The notes under the pieces were generated by a model. The model saw nothing but the letters and a program-made list of their open reading frames with translations, was not told the origin of the DNA and did not search any database. This document shows, in pieces, positions 41,321 to 49,679 of a DNA stretch of 64,000 nucleotides. Within the stretch, counting starts at the first letter, position 1; each line of letters opens with the position of its first letter. This stretch comes from Streptomyces lincolnensis. Lineage in GTDB: Bacteria; Actinomycetota; Actinomycetes; Streptomycetales; Streptomycetaceae. The DNA lies in NCBI RefSeq assembly GCF_021173675.1, contig NZ_JAIHON010000003.1, positions 310,001 through 374,000 on the forward strand, given 5' to 3'. Position numbers and translations under genes: made by a program.

Positions 41321-42301
41321 GTGCAGGCCACACGTCTCGACACCGCTCGCATCCGCGCGGCTCGCCGGGTGATCGACCCCGTCTTCCTCGACACCCCGCT
41401 GTACCGCTGCGAGGCGCTGGAGCCCGACCTCGGGTGCACGGTGAGTATCAAGCTCGAAACGGCGAACCCCGTCCGCAGCTTCAAGGGCCGCGGTACGGAG
41501 GTGGTCGCGAGCCTGCTCGCCGACAGCGGTCCGCGAGCAGCGGTGTGCGCCAGCGCGGGCAACCTGGGTCAGGCCCTCGCCTGGTCCGGTCGCGGCCGGG
41601 GGCTGGACGTCACGGTGGTGGCATCCCGCTTCGCGACTCGGGCCAAGCTTGATCGCATCCGCGCGCTGGGCGCCAGGTTGGAGCTGGTGGACGGCGACCA
41701 TGAGCTGGCTCGCGAGCGGGCGGCGGCCATCGCACGGTGCGACGGCATCCGGCTGGTCGAAGACAGCCTGGACATCGAGACCTGCGAGGGCGCGGCGACC
41801 ATCGGTCTGGAACTGGTGGACTCCACGCCGTCGTTCGACACCGTCCTGATCGCTCTGGGCGGTGGAGCGCTGGCCACCGGTGTGGGCCATGCGGTGAAGG
41901 CACTGGCACCCGAGGTCGAGGTGATCTGCGTCCAGCCGCTGGGCGCACCGGCGTTGACACTCTCGTGGCGCCAACGGCGTGTCGTCACCACCGAATCGAC
42001 CGACACCATCGCCGACGGCGTCGTCGGCCGGTACCCCATCCCGGCCGTCCTGGACGACCTCCTCCTGGTCGCCGACGACGCCGTGCTGGTCCAGGAGGCA
42101 TCGATCATCGCCGGCATGCGGATGCTCCTCGACCACGCCGGCCTTGTCGTAGAACCCTCGGCGGCCCTCGGTGTCGCAGCGATCCTCGAAGACCGTGACC
42201 GCTTCGCCGGCCGCCACGTCGTCACCATCGTGTGCGGCAGCAACGTCGACGTGGACGCCTACCACCGCTGGGTCGGCGCGGCCGCCCCTCACGGCTCCTG
42301 A
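41321..42301 (+). CDS. PLP-dependent threonine/serine dehydratase-like enzyme
   Basis: 326 residues from a GTG at 41321; TACGCT lies about 10 bp upstream, which suggests a leaderless transcript. A GTG at 41300 with a GGGGGAG site is the alternative. LYRCEALEPDLGCTVSIKLE and RSFKGRGTE, with the PLP-binding Lys55, follow the fold-type II beta-family pattern; CASAGNLGQALAWSGRG binds the substrate carboxylate and LIALGGGALATGVGHAVK is the phosphate-binding loop. Similar enzymes deaminate threonine/serine or hydroxy-aspartate. It lacks the C-terminal ACT domain of biosynthetic IlvA, so it is probably catabolic. Single gene. Confidence 0.9.
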   Translation: MQATRLDTARIRAARRVIDPVFLDTPLYRCEALEPDLGCTVSIKLETANPVRSFKGRGTEVVASLLADSGPRAAVCASAGNLGQALAWSGRGRGLDVTVVASRFATRAKLDRIRALGARLELVDGDHELARERAAAIARCDGIRLVEDSLDIETCEGAATIGLELVDSTPSFDTVLIALGGGALATGVGHAVKALAPEVEVICVQPLGAPALTLSWRQRRVVTTESTDTIADGVVGRYPIPAVLDDLLLVADDAVLVQEASIIAGMRMLLDHAGLVVEPSAALGVAAILEDRDRFAGRHVVTIVCGSNVDVDAYHRWVGAAAPHGS

Positions 42302-42351
42302 CAACAACTCCTCCACCGCTGGCCGGCCGGCACTTTCACAGCGGCCGGAAC

Positions 42352-43308
42352 CTAGACGACCGCCGGCAGCACGGTCAGCGTTCCCGCGGCCGTGTCGATC
42401 GTCGCCCGGGTACCGAGGGGGACGGTCGGGGGGTTGGTGCCGTGCCCGGCGGGGAGCCCGCCCAGGACCGGAACTCCGAGTGCGGACAGTCGGTCGCGCA
42501 GGACATCGCCGATGCCCCATCCACCCAGCGTGGGATCGCCGGCATCGCGGTCGAAGCCGAGGAACTGGCCGAGGGCGACACCGCGCAGACCGTCGAGCGC
42601 ACGGGAGCGGATGAGCTGGGTCAGCGCTCGGTCGACCTCGCCCAGCCCGGTTCCCCTCTGGTGTTCGAGAAAGAGGATCGCGCCCCGCAGGCTGGGCAGG
42701 CCGGCGCCGGTCTCCGTACGGATCGCGTCGAGGTTGCCGCCCATCAGGACGCCCGTCGCCGTGCCCTCCACGGTGACGTCCGCGGTGGCCTCGGACGGGT
42801 CGCGGTGGAGGGTCACGGGGTCGGTGGTCATCAACGCGCGGCGCAGGGACTCGGCCGAGGCGGGCCCCGTATAGGTGTCGTCGCGTTTGGCGAAGGGGCC
42901 GTGGAGTGTGGCCAGGCGGCATCGTGACCACAGGGCGAGGTGGAGGTGGGTGATGTCGCTGAAGCCGACGACCGGCTTCGGGTCCTGCCTGAGAGCGTCG
43001 GTGTCGAGGTCGTCGACGATGCGATAGGTGCCTTTCCCGCCCAGGGCGGCGATCACGGCCCGGACGCCCGGATCGCGGAACGCCGAGTTCAGGTCGCCGA
43101 CCCGGTCCTCGTCGCGGCCGGCCATATAGCCCCACTGATCGAAGACGTGTTCACCCACCTCAACCCGAAGGCCCCAGGAGGTGAGCAGGTCGACACCCCG
43201 CGCGACTTCTTCCCGACTCGGCGGACAGGCAGGAGAAACGATCCGCACCCGGTCCCCGGGCCGCAGACGCGGCGCCCTCAACGTCTGCGGACTCTCGTGG
43301 TCATCCAT
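42352..43308 (-). CDS. Muramoyltetrapeptide LD-carboxypeptidase (peptidase S66 family)
   Basis: 318 residues from an ATG at 43308. LRPGDRVRIVSPACPPSREE opens the S66 fold, GGKGTYRIVDDLDTDAL precedes the nucleophile motif PKPVVGFSDIT (Ser about 116), GVLMGGNLDAI is the conserved central loop, and LPAGHGTNPPTVPLGTRATID gives the catalytic His. Enzymes of this family remove D-alanine from cytosolic murein peptides; some members cleave microcin-like or nucleoside-peptide antibiotics (MccF) and give self-immunity. No signal peptide, so cytosolic. Which of these roles applies is not decided by sequence. Confidence 0.9.
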   Translation of the reverse strand: MDDHESPQTLRAPRLRPGDRVRIVSPACPPSREEVARGVDLLTSWGLRVEVGEHVFDQWGYMAGRDEDRVGDLNSAFRDPGVRAVIAALGGKGTYRIVDDLDTDALRQDPKPVVGFSDITHLHLALWSRCRLATLHGPFAKRDDTYTGPASAESLRRALMTTDPVTLHRDPSEATADVTVEGTATGVLMGGNLDAIRTETGAGLPSLRGAILFLEHQRGTGLGEVDRALTQLIRSRALDGLRGVALGQFLGFDRDAGDPTLGGWGIGDVLRDRLSALGVPVLGGLPAGHGTNPPTVPLGTRATIDTAAGTLTVLPAVV

Positions 43309-43633
43309 CCGACGATTCTGCCTGCGCCGAGCCCACGCCCGTCGGCCGGCAGCAGTATCGGCACGTTCGGATACTCACGTGTGCGGAATGGAGTGTCCGC
43401 AGACCGGGCCGCAGGTGCAGCGGAGTGTGCGAACTGACCCGGGGCGCGCTCCCCACGGCTACGAGCCGGTGCGCGAGGTGATGGTTCTGGCGGACACGTG
43501 GTGGAGAGGACTGAACTCGTCGGCAACGAGTGCGGCATGGGACGCCGTCGTAGGTCAGGTTCGCCGAACCGAAACGAGCGGCCCGGCGTAATCGGGAGGC
43601 GGTGCGGAAGCGGGATGCTGAACACTTCGCCGT
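43309..43633. other. 325-bp gene-free stretch
   Basis: Between the divergent LD-carboxypeptidase and the hypothetical gene at 43634. No convincing frame, repeat or RNA was recognised; it presumably holds both promoters. Confidence 0.5.
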
Positions 43634-44275
43634 GTGATCGTGATGCATCCCGTCCTGGAGACGTACACACCGGACGGCTTCGACCTCTGGCCCGTCGGCG
43701 AGACCAAGCCGTTCGGCTGGTTGCCCCTCAACGGGGAGCTCTCACCCACTGAGGTCGGGACGGCCATGATGTGCATCGTCGGCTGCAATGGCATCGATCC
43801 TGACGGTGAACGGTCGCTCCGGCCGGCCGCCGCGCTCGACCAGTTCCTTCACGGACTGCTGACCTTCGACCACCTCTTCGCGGCCGGAGGCCTACGAGTC
43901 ACCGACCGCTCCACAGGCGTCACCTTCCTGCCCGGTTGCTGCGACGGGTTGGAGGACTGGCGCGACTGGCACCGGTTCGTCGACGACGGCAGCCTGCTCG
44001 GATTCGGCCACGACCCCGTGTCACCGATTGCGGAGCGCTTCGGGGACACCGTCCGGCTCACCGTCAACGCCGAGCAGAGCGACAGTCCGGTGATCGAGCT
44101 GTGCGTAACGGAGCTCCGCCACCTGCTCGCCGGTGCCGAGCGCGACCTGGCGGACTTCCTCGTGCTGGCGACCGACTGGTCCGCCCGGCACCTGCCGGTC
44201 CACGGCGCTGCCGTCACCAGGGCCCTCGCCCGCGTTCTCGACCTTCCCGCGCGGGACTTGCCGCCGGAGCGGTAG
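43634..44275 (+). CDS. Hypothetical protein
   Basis: 213 residues from a GTG at 43634; an ATG at 43643 (MHPVLETYTPDGFDLWPVGE) is about equally likely, and no ribosome site decides. Conserved-looking landmarks are AMMCIVGCNGIDPDG, GLRVTDRSTGVTFLPGCCDGL, DWRDWHRFVDDGSLLGFGHDP and IELCVTELRHLLAGAERDLADFL. It contains several cysteines but no recognisable motif, signal or membrane helix. Similar proteins occur as orphans in actinomycetes. No functional call. Confidence 0.68.
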   Translation: MIVMHPVLETYTPDGFDLWPVGETKPFGWLPLNGELSPTEVGTAMMCIVGCNGIDPDGERSLRPAAALDQFLHGLLTFDHLFAAGGLRVTDRSTGVTFLPGCCDGLEDWRDWHRFVDDGSLLGFGHDPVSPIAERFGDTVRLTVNAEQSDSPVIELCVTELRHLLAGAERDLADFLVLATDWSARHLPVHGAAVTRALARVLDLPARDLPPER

Positions 44276-44315
44276 GACGGGCGCGGGCTTGGCCGGCCGC
44301 GTGGGCGGTCTCTGA

Positions 44316-44520
44316 CGGTGTCAGCGTGTGCGACGCGGCCGTCCGAGCCGCTGTCGTCCGATGAAGGTAACCCGGCAGGTTCCTCCGGTGTCGAAGTCCC
44401 GGCGGGCGGAGCCCTGTTCGCCCACCGTCACCTCGTACCGGTCGGGCGGCGGCGTGTCCTTGGCGGTGTCGGCCTCCGCGTACACCTTCGCCTCGCCCGG
44501 TCCGGCCGTGTCGGGTTGTC
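44316..44520 (-). pseudogene. Possible 3' remnant of an unidentified gene
   Basis: Reading the minus strand after an in-frame TAA near 44525 gives about 65 codons to a TGA at 44316, including EAKVYAEADTAKDTPPPDRY and EVTVGEQGSARRDFDTGGTC. About forty successive codons have the strong third-position G/C of a real gene, but there is no upstream start or ribosome site before a GTG inside the stretch. It is most simply the truncated end of a lost gene. Family not recognised. Confidence 0.3.
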
Positions 44521-44541
44521 GGGCTTAAAGACTCATGTAGC

Positions 44542-44556
44542 CGGAAATGATTACCC
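44542..44556. promoter_or_regulatory. Zur-like palindrome before the PLP-enzyme operon
   Basis: CGGAAATGATTACCC carries the AAATGATT core of the TGAAAATNATTTTCA-type zinc-uptake-regulator box; GGAAAT and ATTACC are inverted halves around G with one mismatch. It lies about 95 bp before the decarboxylase start (44651). Weaker than the box at 48691. Confidence 0.4.
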
Positions 44557-44650
44557 CCGAACGTGTGATGGAATCGCTGCCGGTGCCCGGCGGAAGCCTC
44601 TCCGGACCGCCGGAGCCGCGGCCGGCCGACGCACGGGGGAGGGGCTTGTC

Positions 44651-46141
44651 GTGCGTGCGTCGCCCTTGTATCTGCGGCCGCGACTGGAGCCGCCACTGGC
44701 CACGTTGCTGGAAGCCGTGCCGTTCCTGCACTCGCTCGTCGACGGGCTCGGTTCGCCGCTCAACGTGGTGGTGCCGGAGCGCATCGCCGAGAACGCCGAG
44801 CGTTTCCGCGGCGTGTACCGCAAGCACCATCTCGGCGGCCGGGTGTTCTTCGCGCACAAGGCGAACCGCTCCAGCGCCCTGGTGCGGCGGCTGGCGGCGA
44901 CCGATCCGGCCGACGTCGGCGTCGACGTGGCCTCACTCGGTGAACTGCGGCACGTCCTGGGCGCCGGTTTCACCCCGGGCCGGGTGATGGGCACGGGCCC
45001 CAAGGACCCCGAGTTCCTCTGGCTCGCCGCCCGCACCGGGGTGACGGTGAACGTCGACTCGTACGCAGAGCTGGACCAACTCGCCGGACTGGTACGCAAG
45101 TACGCGCTGCCCAGGGTCGATGTCCTGCTGCGACTGTCCGAGTTCGAGGCGACCGGCTCCGGTGTGAAGGTACTGTCCCGGCGCAGCCGCTTCGGTTCCC
45201 CGACGAGGGAGGTCAAGGCACTCCTGGACGCGGTCGAGCGGCACCGGGACAGCGTCGAGCTGATCGGGGTCGGATACCACCTGGACACGACCGGACTGGC
45301 GGAGAAGGCCGTTGCCCTGGACCGCTGCGTGATGGTCATGGACGAGTGCCACGCCCGGGGACTGGCACCACGCGTCATCGACATCGGCGGCGGATTCGGA
45401 GTCGGCTATGTCGCCGACGCCGGCCAGTGGGAGCGCTACACGACCGAGCTGACCAACGCCGTACTGGGCACCCGCCCCGCCCTGACCTGGCGCGGTCACG
45501 GCTACGGCCTGCGCAACGAGGGCGGCACGCTGCGCGGAGCGCTGGGCCTCTACCCGGCGCACCGCCCGTCCGCCGGGCCCGGGTACCTCGACGAACTCCT
45601 CTCCCTGCCGTCCCCGTCCCTCGGCCGCCCGCTGGGCACCGTGCTCCTGGAGCAGTTCTACGAGCTGTACACGGAGCCGGGACGGGCCCTGGTCGACCAG
45701 TGCGGGCTGACCCTGGCGCGGGTCCTCGACGTGCGTGCCACGGACACGGGCCCGCCCTTGGTGCGCCTGGGCATGAACGCCGCAGACGTGAGCCTGGAGG
45801 AGCACGGTGTCCTCGTGGACCCCGTCCTGCTGACCCGTACGGAGCGCGGCGAGGGAGACGACCCGGCCGGCGTCGGAGTCCACCTCGTCGGAAATCTCTG
45901 CCTGGAGGCCGATCTGATCACCCGCCGCACCGTCTTCCTGCCCCGGCTGCCCCGCCCCGGCGACCTGCTGGCCTTCGCCAACACCGCGGGCTACGCCATG
46001 GACTTCCACGCCCACGCAGCGCAACAGCAACCCGTCGCCCGCAAGGTCGCCGTCGTCGGTGACGGCGACGGCGGCTCATGGCGCTGGTGCCTCGACGAGG
46101 AGTACTGGCCCGTCACGTATCCGGGGGAAGCGGAGTCATGA
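44651..46141 (+). CDS. Y4yA-like PLP-dependent decarboxylase (fold type III)
   Basis: 496 residues from a GTG at 44651 with a GGGGGAGGGG ribosome site. GRVFFAHKANRSSALVRRL holds the PLP Lys70 in the F/Y-x-H-K-A-N motif of diaminopimelate/ornithine decarboxylases; GVGYHLDTTGLAEKAV and RVIDIGGGFGVGYV bind the PLP phosphate as in the alanine-racemase-like barrel. The C-terminal beta-domain ends NTAGYAMDFHAHAAQQQPVARKV. Length and pattern match the Y4yA-type proteins, related to siderophore-pathway decarboxylases such as SbnH. It likely decarboxylates an amino-acid conjugate. Its stop overlaps the next start by 4 bp, so it is translationally coupled to the cysteine-synthase-like gene. Confidence 0.85.
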   Translation: MRASPLYLRPRLEPPLATLLEAVPFLHSLVDGLGSPLNVVVPERIAENAERFRGVYRKHHLGGRVFFAHKANRSSALVRRLAATDPADVGVDVASLGELRHVLGAGFTPGRVMGTGPKDPEFLWLAARTGVTVNVDSYAELDQLAGLVRKYALPRVDVLLRLSEFEATGSGVKVLSRRSRFGSPTREVKALLDAVERHRDSVELIGVGYHLDTTGLAEKAVALDRCVMVMDECHARGLAPRVIDIGGGFGVGYVADAGQWERYTTELTNAVLGTRPALTWRGHGYGLRNEGGTLRGALGLYPAHRPSAGPGYLDELLSLPSPSLGRPLGTVLLEQFYELYTEPGRALVDQCGLTLARVLDVRATDTGPPLVRLGMNAADVSLEEHGVLVDPVLLTRTERGEGDDPAGVGVHLVGNLCLEADLITRRTVFLPRLPRPGDLLAFANTAGYAMDFHAHAAQQQPVARKVAVVGDGDGGSWRWCLDEEYWPVTYPGEAES

Positions 46142-47463
46142 GGTACGACACCATCACGGAAGCGATCGGCAACACCCCGCTGCTGCGCATCGACCCGGCC
46201 GTCCACGGCCTGCGCACCATCGACCTGTACGCCAAGCTGGAGCTGCTCAATCCCTTCGGCTCGGTCAAGGACCGCTCCGCCTGGAACATGGCCCGCCCGG
46301 GGCTCACCGACGCGGTGCGGCGCGGCGCGACGGTCGTGGAGCTGTCCAGCGGGAACACGGCGAAGGCCCTCGCGCTGCTCGCCGGCATGCACGGACTGGG
46401 CTTCAAGAGCGTCACCAACCGCATGCGGGTACCGGAGATCAAGGAACTGCTCCTGCTGCTGGGCGCCGAGATCGAGGAACTGCCCGGCCGGAGCGAATGC
46501 CTCGACCCGACCGACACGGACGATCCGCTGACCCGGTTCCACCGGACCCTGGCCGGACCGGAGACCTCCTACCTGCACACCGACCAGTACTTCAACCCGC
46601 GCAACACCGAGGCACATGTGACGGGCACCGGACCGGAGATCGTCAAGGACCTGGACGGGCGGGCCCCGGACTGGTTCATCGCCTGCGTGGGTACCGCCGG
46701 TTCGTCCACCGGCGTCGCCCGGGTCCTGCGTGAACACGACCCCGACGTACGGGTCGTCGGCCTGGTCGCCGACAAGTCGGACTTCATCCCGGGCATCCGC
46801 ACCATCGACGAGGTGCAGGAGGTCGGCCTCTTCGACCCGGCGACGTACGACACGATCGAACCGGTGACCGCGGACGAGGCCATCGACGGGATGCTCACCC
46901 TGATCCGCCGCTGCGGCCTGCTCGCGGGCCCGACGGGCGGTGCCGCCTACCACGGCGCCGTACGCCATCTCCGCGCCCTCGACGGCGAGTCGTCCGACCG
47001 GCGCACAGCCGTCTTCATCGTCTGCGACCGGGCCGAGAGCTATCTGAGCTATGTACGGCAGCGCCGCCCCGAACTCCTCGGCAAGCCGCCCCGGAAGAAC
47101 TCCGCGACCGCCCTCACGGAGGCGGAGGTGCGGGCGGAGGCCAAGGACATCGACACCGAGGGCGCCCGGCGGTGGCTGGCCGGCGAACATCCGCCGCTCG
47201 TGGTCGACCTGCGCGGCCCGCACGCGTACGCCGCCCTGCACATCGACGGCTCGGTCAACATCGTCGACGAGCTCTTCGACGAACTCGTACGCGGCGGCCT
47301 GCCGTTCAGCAAGAACCGGCCGGTGCTGCTGGCCTGCCCGGTCGGCGAGAAGTCCGCCCGCTACGCCGCCCTGCTGACCCGGATGGGCCATCCCGACGTG
47401 CGGAGTCTGAGCGGCGGCATCGTGGCCTGGCGGGACGCGGGCGCGCCACTGGTCCGGGACTGA
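46138..47463 (+). CDS. Cysteine-synthase-like PLP enzyme fused to a rhodanese domain
   Basis: 441 residues from an ATG at 46138. The N-terminal ~320 residues are a fold-type II PLP enzyme: ITEAIGNTPLLRIDP, NPFGSVKDRS with PLP Lys44, VVELSSGNTAKALALLAG for the substrate carboxylate, and CVGTAGSSTGVARVLRE for the phosphate. This is closer to SbnA/CysK-type enzymes that replace a beta-substituent of serine derivatives than to dehydratases. The last ~110 residues are a rhodanese domain (PPLVVDLRGPHAYAALHIDG, then CPVGEKSARYA with the persulfide Cys near 400). The fusion suggests sulfur from a persulfide is used in the same pathway as the beta-replacement. Middle gene of the operon. Confidence 0.9.
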   Translation: MRYDTITEAIGNTPLLRIDPAVHGLRTIDLYAKLELLNPFGSVKDRSAWNMARPGLTDAVRRGATVVELSSGNTAKALALLAGMHGLGFKSVTNRMRVPEIKELLLLLGAEIEELPGRSECLDPTDTDDPLTRFHRTLAGPETSYLHTDQYFNPRNTEAHVTGTGPEIVKDLDGRAPDWFIACVGTAGSSTGVARVLREHDPDVRVVGLVADKSDFIPGIRTIDEVQEVGLFDPATYDTIEPVTADEAIDGMLTLIRRCGLLAGPTGGAAYHGAVRHLRALDGESSDRRTAVFIVCDRAESYLSYVRQRRPELLGKPPRKNSATALTEAEVRAEAKDIDTEGARRWLAGEHPPLVVDLRGPHAYAALHIDGSVNIVDELFDELVRGGLPFSKNRPVLLACPVGEKSARYAALLTRMGHPDVRSLSGGIVAWRDAGAPLVRD

Positions 47464-47467
47464 CCGG

Positions 47468-48670
47468 GTGGGCGCCAAGGAGGAGTTGACGCCGCTGACC
47501 GCCTGGCAGCGCGAACTGCGACAGCAGTTCCCCATCATCACCGGCCACCCGGCACTGGCCTACCTCGACAGCGCCGCCACCGCGCAGAAGCCGCAGGCCG
47601 TGCTCGACGCAGCCCACACCTACCTCACGACCTCGAACGCCAACGCCGGCCGAGGCACCTACCCGTGGGCCAACCGGACGACGGAGCTGGTGGACCGGAC
47701 CCGGCAGCGGGTGAAGGAGTTCCTCGGCGACCCCGCCCCGGAGCGCTCCGGAGTCCACTTCGTCGGCGGCACCACGGAGGGCCTTCGGACCGTGGCCCGC
47801 GACTGGCTGGCCTCCCGTCTCACCGACGGCGACGAGATCCTCGTCCCGTACGCCGACCACCAGGCGAACCTGGATCCGTGGCTGGAGGTCCAGCGGCTCC
47901 TGGCCGAGCGGGGCGTCGGCATACGGGTGCGGGGACTGCCGTACCAGACGGAGTCCGGCGATTACGACCACCGCGCGCTGCCCGGCATGATAGGCCCGCG
48001 CACCCGCTTCGTCGCCGCCACCCACATCCACCACGTCTACGGCGGCGACATGAACGTGCACCGGCTGCGCGAGGCCGTCGGCCCCCACGTGCCGATCTGT
48101 CTGGACGCCGCCCAGAGCATCGGTCATCTGCCGGTGTCCGTGGCCGAACTCGACGTGGACTTCGTGGTCTTCTCCGGGCACAAGGCGCTGGCGCTGCCCG
48201 GCACCGGGGCCGTGTGGGCCCGCAACTCGCCCGCCCGAGGACCGCGGTTCCGTCCCGGCGGCTGGCAGGGCACCCCCAACACCGTGGGCATCGCCTCACT
48301 CGAAGCCGCCCTCGACTGGCTGGAGGCGGCCGGTACCGACCGGATCGCCCGGTGGACGACCGCGCTCGCGGCCCGGATGACGGACGGGCTCCGCCACCTC
48401 GCGCCGTACGAGATCCTCGGATGTCAGGCCAGTCTGGCCGCCGACTCAGCCGTACAGCGGCGCCACGGCATCGTCTCCCTCCGGCACCACGACATCCCCT
48501 CCGACGACCTCGGCTTCATTCTCTTCAGCCACGGCTTCATGGTCCGGGCCGACAGCCTCTGCCAGGCCGGCGCGGACGAGAAGAGCGCTGCGGTACGGGT
48601 CAGCGTGCACGCGTACAACACGGTCGAGGAGATCGACCGCCTGCTGGACGTCCTCGCCTCGCTGGGCTGA
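47468..48670 (+). CDS. Cysteine desulfurase-like aminotransferase, class V
   Basis: 400 residues from a GTG at 47468, 4 bp after the previous stop. Fold-type I PLP enzyme of the SufS/CsdA kind: ALAYLDSAATAQKPQAVLDA, HFVGGTTEGLRTVARDWL, ATHIHHVYGGDMNVHRLRE, and DFVVFSGHKALALPGTGAVW with the PLP Lys near 239. A Cys is present in the region of the catalytic loop (RADSLCQAGADEKSAAVRVS, Cys about 365), but the typical R-x-G-H-H-C context is altered. It could supply persulfide sulfur to the rhodanese domain encoded just upstream, or be a lyase or epimerase in the same pathway. Last gene of the three-gene operon. Confidence 0.88.
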   Translation: MGAKEELTPLTAWQRELRQQFPIITGHPALAYLDSAATAQKPQAVLDAAHTYLTTSNANAGRGTYPWANRTTELVDRTRQRVKEFLGDPAPERSGVHFVGGTTEGLRTVARDWLASRLTDGDEILVPYADHQANLDPWLEVQRLLAERGVGIRVRGLPYQTESGDYDHRALPGMIGPRTRFVAATHIHHVYGGDMNVHRLREAVGPHVPICLDAAQSIGHLPVSVAELDVDFVVFSGHKALALPGTGAVWARNSPARGPRFRPGGWQGTPNTVGIASLEAALDWLEAAGTDRIARWTTALAARMTDGLRHLAPYEILGCQASLAADSAVQRRHGIVSLRHHDIPSDDLGFILFSHGFMVRADSLCQAGADEKSAAVRVSVHAYNTVEEIDRLLDVLASLG

Positions 48671-48690
48671 ACGCGGACCGGTCGCGCGAA

Positions 48691-48705
48691 TGGGAACCGT
48701 TTTCA
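48691..48705. promoter_or_regulatory. Candidate Zur box before the methyltransferase gene
   Basis: TGGGAACCGTTTTCA is a 7-1-7 palindrome (TGGGAAC, C, GTTTTCA; right half gives TGAAAAC), matching the TGAAAA-C/T-N-A/G-TTTTCA pattern of actinobacterial Zur boxes in its outer TG/CA and AAC/GTT. It overlaps the space upstream of a TAGAGT -10 box, where a repressor would block RNA polymerase. Confidence 0.6.
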
Positions 48706-48709
48706 CCTG

Positions 48710-48715
48710 TAGAGT
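48710..48715 (+). promoter_or_regulatory. -10 promoter box
   Basis: TAGAGT, a typical Streptomyces housekeeping -10 hexamer, 45 bp before the methyltransferase start and 4 bp after the Zur-like palindrome. Confidence 0.55.
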
Positions 48716-48760
48716 CGCGCTGACCCAGGAACGGCGAGACGGCAGAGGTGGCACGACCGG

Positions 48761-49531
48761 ATGGGCGTGAGTATGGCGACGGCCAGGCTGTGGGTGGAGC
48801 GATGGGAGCGTCAGCAGCAGCGCTACGCCATCGATCGCGAGGAGCGCTTCACCGTGATCGCGGATGTCGTCGAGCACGCCACGGCCGGCCGGTCGCGGCC
48901 CCTGCTCCTCGACCTGGGCTGCGGACCCGGTTCGCTCTCCGCCCGGCTGGCCGGGCGCATGCCGGACGCCGAGATCGTCGCCGTGGACATGGACCCCCTG
49001 CTGCTGGAACTCGCCCGCACCCACCACCCGTCCGCCGCCCGCTACGAAGAGATCGCGATCGGCGACGACGGATGGACCGACGCCCTCGGGCTGAACCGCC
49101 CCCTGGACGCGGCCGTCTCGACCACCGCCCTGCACTACCTCTCCGAACCGGCCCTGCTGCGGACCTACCGGCAGCTCGCGGACCTGCTGGGCCCGGGCGG
49201 TCTGCTCGTCAACGGCGACCACTTCGCCCAGCAGAGTCAGCCCTGCTCGGACCTCACCGCCCATGTCGGACACCGCCGTGCCGAGCGCACGCGCACGCAC
49301 GCCCACGAGGACTGGCAGTCCTGGTGGACCGCGGCGGCCCTGGACCCCGAGCTGACCGATCTGTTCACCGAGCGCGAGCGGCGACAAGCGGCACACGGCC
49401 ACCAGGGCGGCAACGGCAACGCCCTGTCCCTGGCCCGCCACACCGACCTGCTCCGGCAGGCGGGCTTCCGGCACATCGCCCCGGTCTGGCAGTTCGGCGA
49501 CAGTCACGTCCTCGTCGCGGTCAAGGACTGA
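48761..49531 (+). CDS. SAM-dependent class I methyltransferase
   Basis: 256 residues from an ATG at 48761 (AGAGGTGG about 10 bases upstream). LLLDLGCGPGSLSARLAGRMPD is SAM motif I, VAVDMDPLLLELARTHHP the acidic ribose-binding strand, AVSTTALHYLSEPALLRTYR motif IV, and LADLLGPGGLLVNGDHF follows. The remaining ~90 residues are His/Arg-rich and probably bind substrate. Own promoter with a candidate Zur box, so it may be expressed under zinc limitation. Because the PLP-enzyme operon just upstream also has a weaker zinc-type box, the methyltransferase may act on its product. Confidence 0.9.
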   Translation: MGVSMATARLWVERWERQQQRYAIDREERFTVIADVVEHATAGRSRPLLLDLGCGPGSLSARLAGRMPDAEIVAVDMDPLLLELARTHHPSAARYEEIAIGDDGWTDALGLNRPLDAAVSTTALHYLSEPALLRTYRQLADLLGPGGLLVNGDHFAQQSQPCSDLTAHVGHRRAERTRTHAHEDWQSWWTAAALDPELTDLFTERERRQAAHGHQGGNGNALSLARHTDLLRQAGFRHIAPVWQFGDSHVLVAVKD

Positions 49532-49679
49532 GCCGGCCCGTCCGCGAAGGCGGCCGGTGTCAGGAGGCGGCATCAAGGCCGCGTAAAGATTGCCGGAACC
49601 AGGCAATGTTCTCCTCCGTGCCCGCGTGCGAGCATGCGCTCACCGGCAAGGCGGCGGTGGTGAGGGGCGGTGAGCGCGG

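Larger units (their letters stand above)
44276..44650. other. 375-bp region with a decayed gene piece and a Zur-like palindrome
   Basis: It contains no intact gene. It holds a minus-strand remnant of coding sequence (44316-44520) and, at 44542-44556, a zinc-type palindrome before the PLP-enzyme operon. Confidence 0.5.

Noticed and set aside
44651..49531. Possible NRPS-type metallophore cluster
   Set aside because: No adenylation, condensation, NIS synthetase or transporter gene is present in the window; only a weaker metallophore-like hypothesis is kept.
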